Assembly (NCBI GenBank): GCA_044376515.1
Contig: JBILKV010000223.1
Location: 1-7,103 of the forward strand
Length of the DNA: 7,103 nt
Source of the DNA: Chth-196 sp044376515
Lineage (GTDB): Bacteria; Verrucomicrobiota; Verrucomicrobiia; Chthoniobacterales; Chthoniobacteraceae
Direction: 5' to 3'
Part shown: positions 6,854 through 7,103 of the stretch, piece after piece
Numbering within the stretch: the stretch's first letter is position 1
Layout: every line of letters starts with the position of its first letter
Translations under genes and position numbers: made by a program
Notes under the pieces: generated by a model
The model's database searches: none
What the model was told of the DNA's origin: nothing
The model's input: the letters and a program-made list of their open reading frames with translations, nothing else

Positions 6854-7092
6854 TGGATTGGGGGGGAAGGGAACGAACGGAGGGGCGCCTTCGGAATCCG
6901 AGCCTCGGGCCGTCTGAAACATTTGGTGTTGTTTCCGATGACCTTCAGATCGACAAAACCGACCGCCTTTAGCGACTCCCACACCGGAGCGAGTGCAGGG
7001 GAGCCCCATTGGGGGGGAACGTATTATTTTACAAGAGATACGCAAGGTTCTCGTCGTCAATGAGCCCGGAGTGAGAAAAGAAAGGAGAAGAC
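6854..7092. promoter_or_regulatory. Divergent upstream region with duplicated G7 motif
   Basis: This stretch lies between the minus-strand DUF4838 gene and the probable plus-strand gene at the right edge, so promoters for both are expected here. I cannot assign a -35/-10 pair with confidence; TATTAT at 7022-7027 is the only AT-rich -10-like hexamer noted and lacks a matching -35. The 12-mer ATTGGGGGGGAA occurs twice in direct orientation (6857-6868 and 7008-7019). The copy at 6857 ends a few bases before the GTG start of the DUF4838 gene. Confidence 0.4.
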
Positions 7093-7103
7093 ATGCCAAC
7101 CCA
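7093..7103 (+). CDS. Probable start of a divergent gene running off the right edge
   Basis: ATG CCA ACC at 7093 is preceded by AAAGGAG (7081-7087) with a five-base gap, the best Shine-Dalgarno/start combination in the window. Only three complete codons (M-P-T) are visible, so the product is unknown. The intergenic position, divergent from the DUF4838 gene, supports a real start, and the gene could be a regulator or an unrelated neighbour. Confidence 0.4.

Noticed and set aside
6854..7099. N-terminal extension of the DUF4838 protein to a TTG at 7099
   Set aside because: It would put 82 residues without domain character before a good signal peptide; the extension frame is more simply untranslated leader and promoter.

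Overview
The window looks like part of a large, GC-rich chromosome from a polysaccharide-degrading bacterium of the Verrucomicrobiota/Planctomycetota kind. This rests on protein types, not on a database search: a secreted DUF4838 protein, a large HGGG/GxSxG esterase with an extra C-terminal domain, and a small secreted concanavalin A-like protein. All three lack a clear Shine-Dalgarno sequence, which is common in those phyla. No tRNA, rRNA, CRISPR array, transposase or phage gene was seen.

Layout, left to right. Positions 1-735 (+) are the 3' part of an M14-type zinc carboxypeptidase gene that enters from the left edge. Positions 736-1224 are a gene-free convergent intergenic region. It contains a striking 214-bp dyad-symmetric element (751-964) made of two oppositely oriented copies of a three-hairpin unit, followed by about 240 bp of unexplained sequence. 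Positions 1225-1890 (-) encode a secreted ConA-like (LamG/DUF1080-type) protein. Twelve bases further lies the 3' end of a large alpha/beta-hydrolase esterase gene (1903-3864, -), so these two genes probably form an operon with the esterase first. Positions 3865-4231 are intergenic, with a perfect 10-bp inverted repeat, a short palindrome and a G8 tract. Positions 4232-6853 (-) encode a secreted DUF4838 protein with a C-terminal CBM9-like domain. Positions 6854-7092 are a divergent upstream region. A second gene probably starts at 7093 (+), with a good ribosome binding site, and leaves by the right edge.

The three minus-strand genes suit one task: extracellular or periplasmic handling of a decorated polysaccharide. 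The DUF4838 protein (GH67-N-like domain plus CBM9-like domain) would bind or cleave the glycan, the esterase would remove ester decorations, and the ConA-like protein would bind or trim sugar. This division of labour is inference from domain types. The most unusual items are the symmetric multi-hairpin element, a nine-base G tract inside the esterase gene that could act as a frameshift switch, and homopolymeric ATTG(7-8)AA motifs in the upstream regions.
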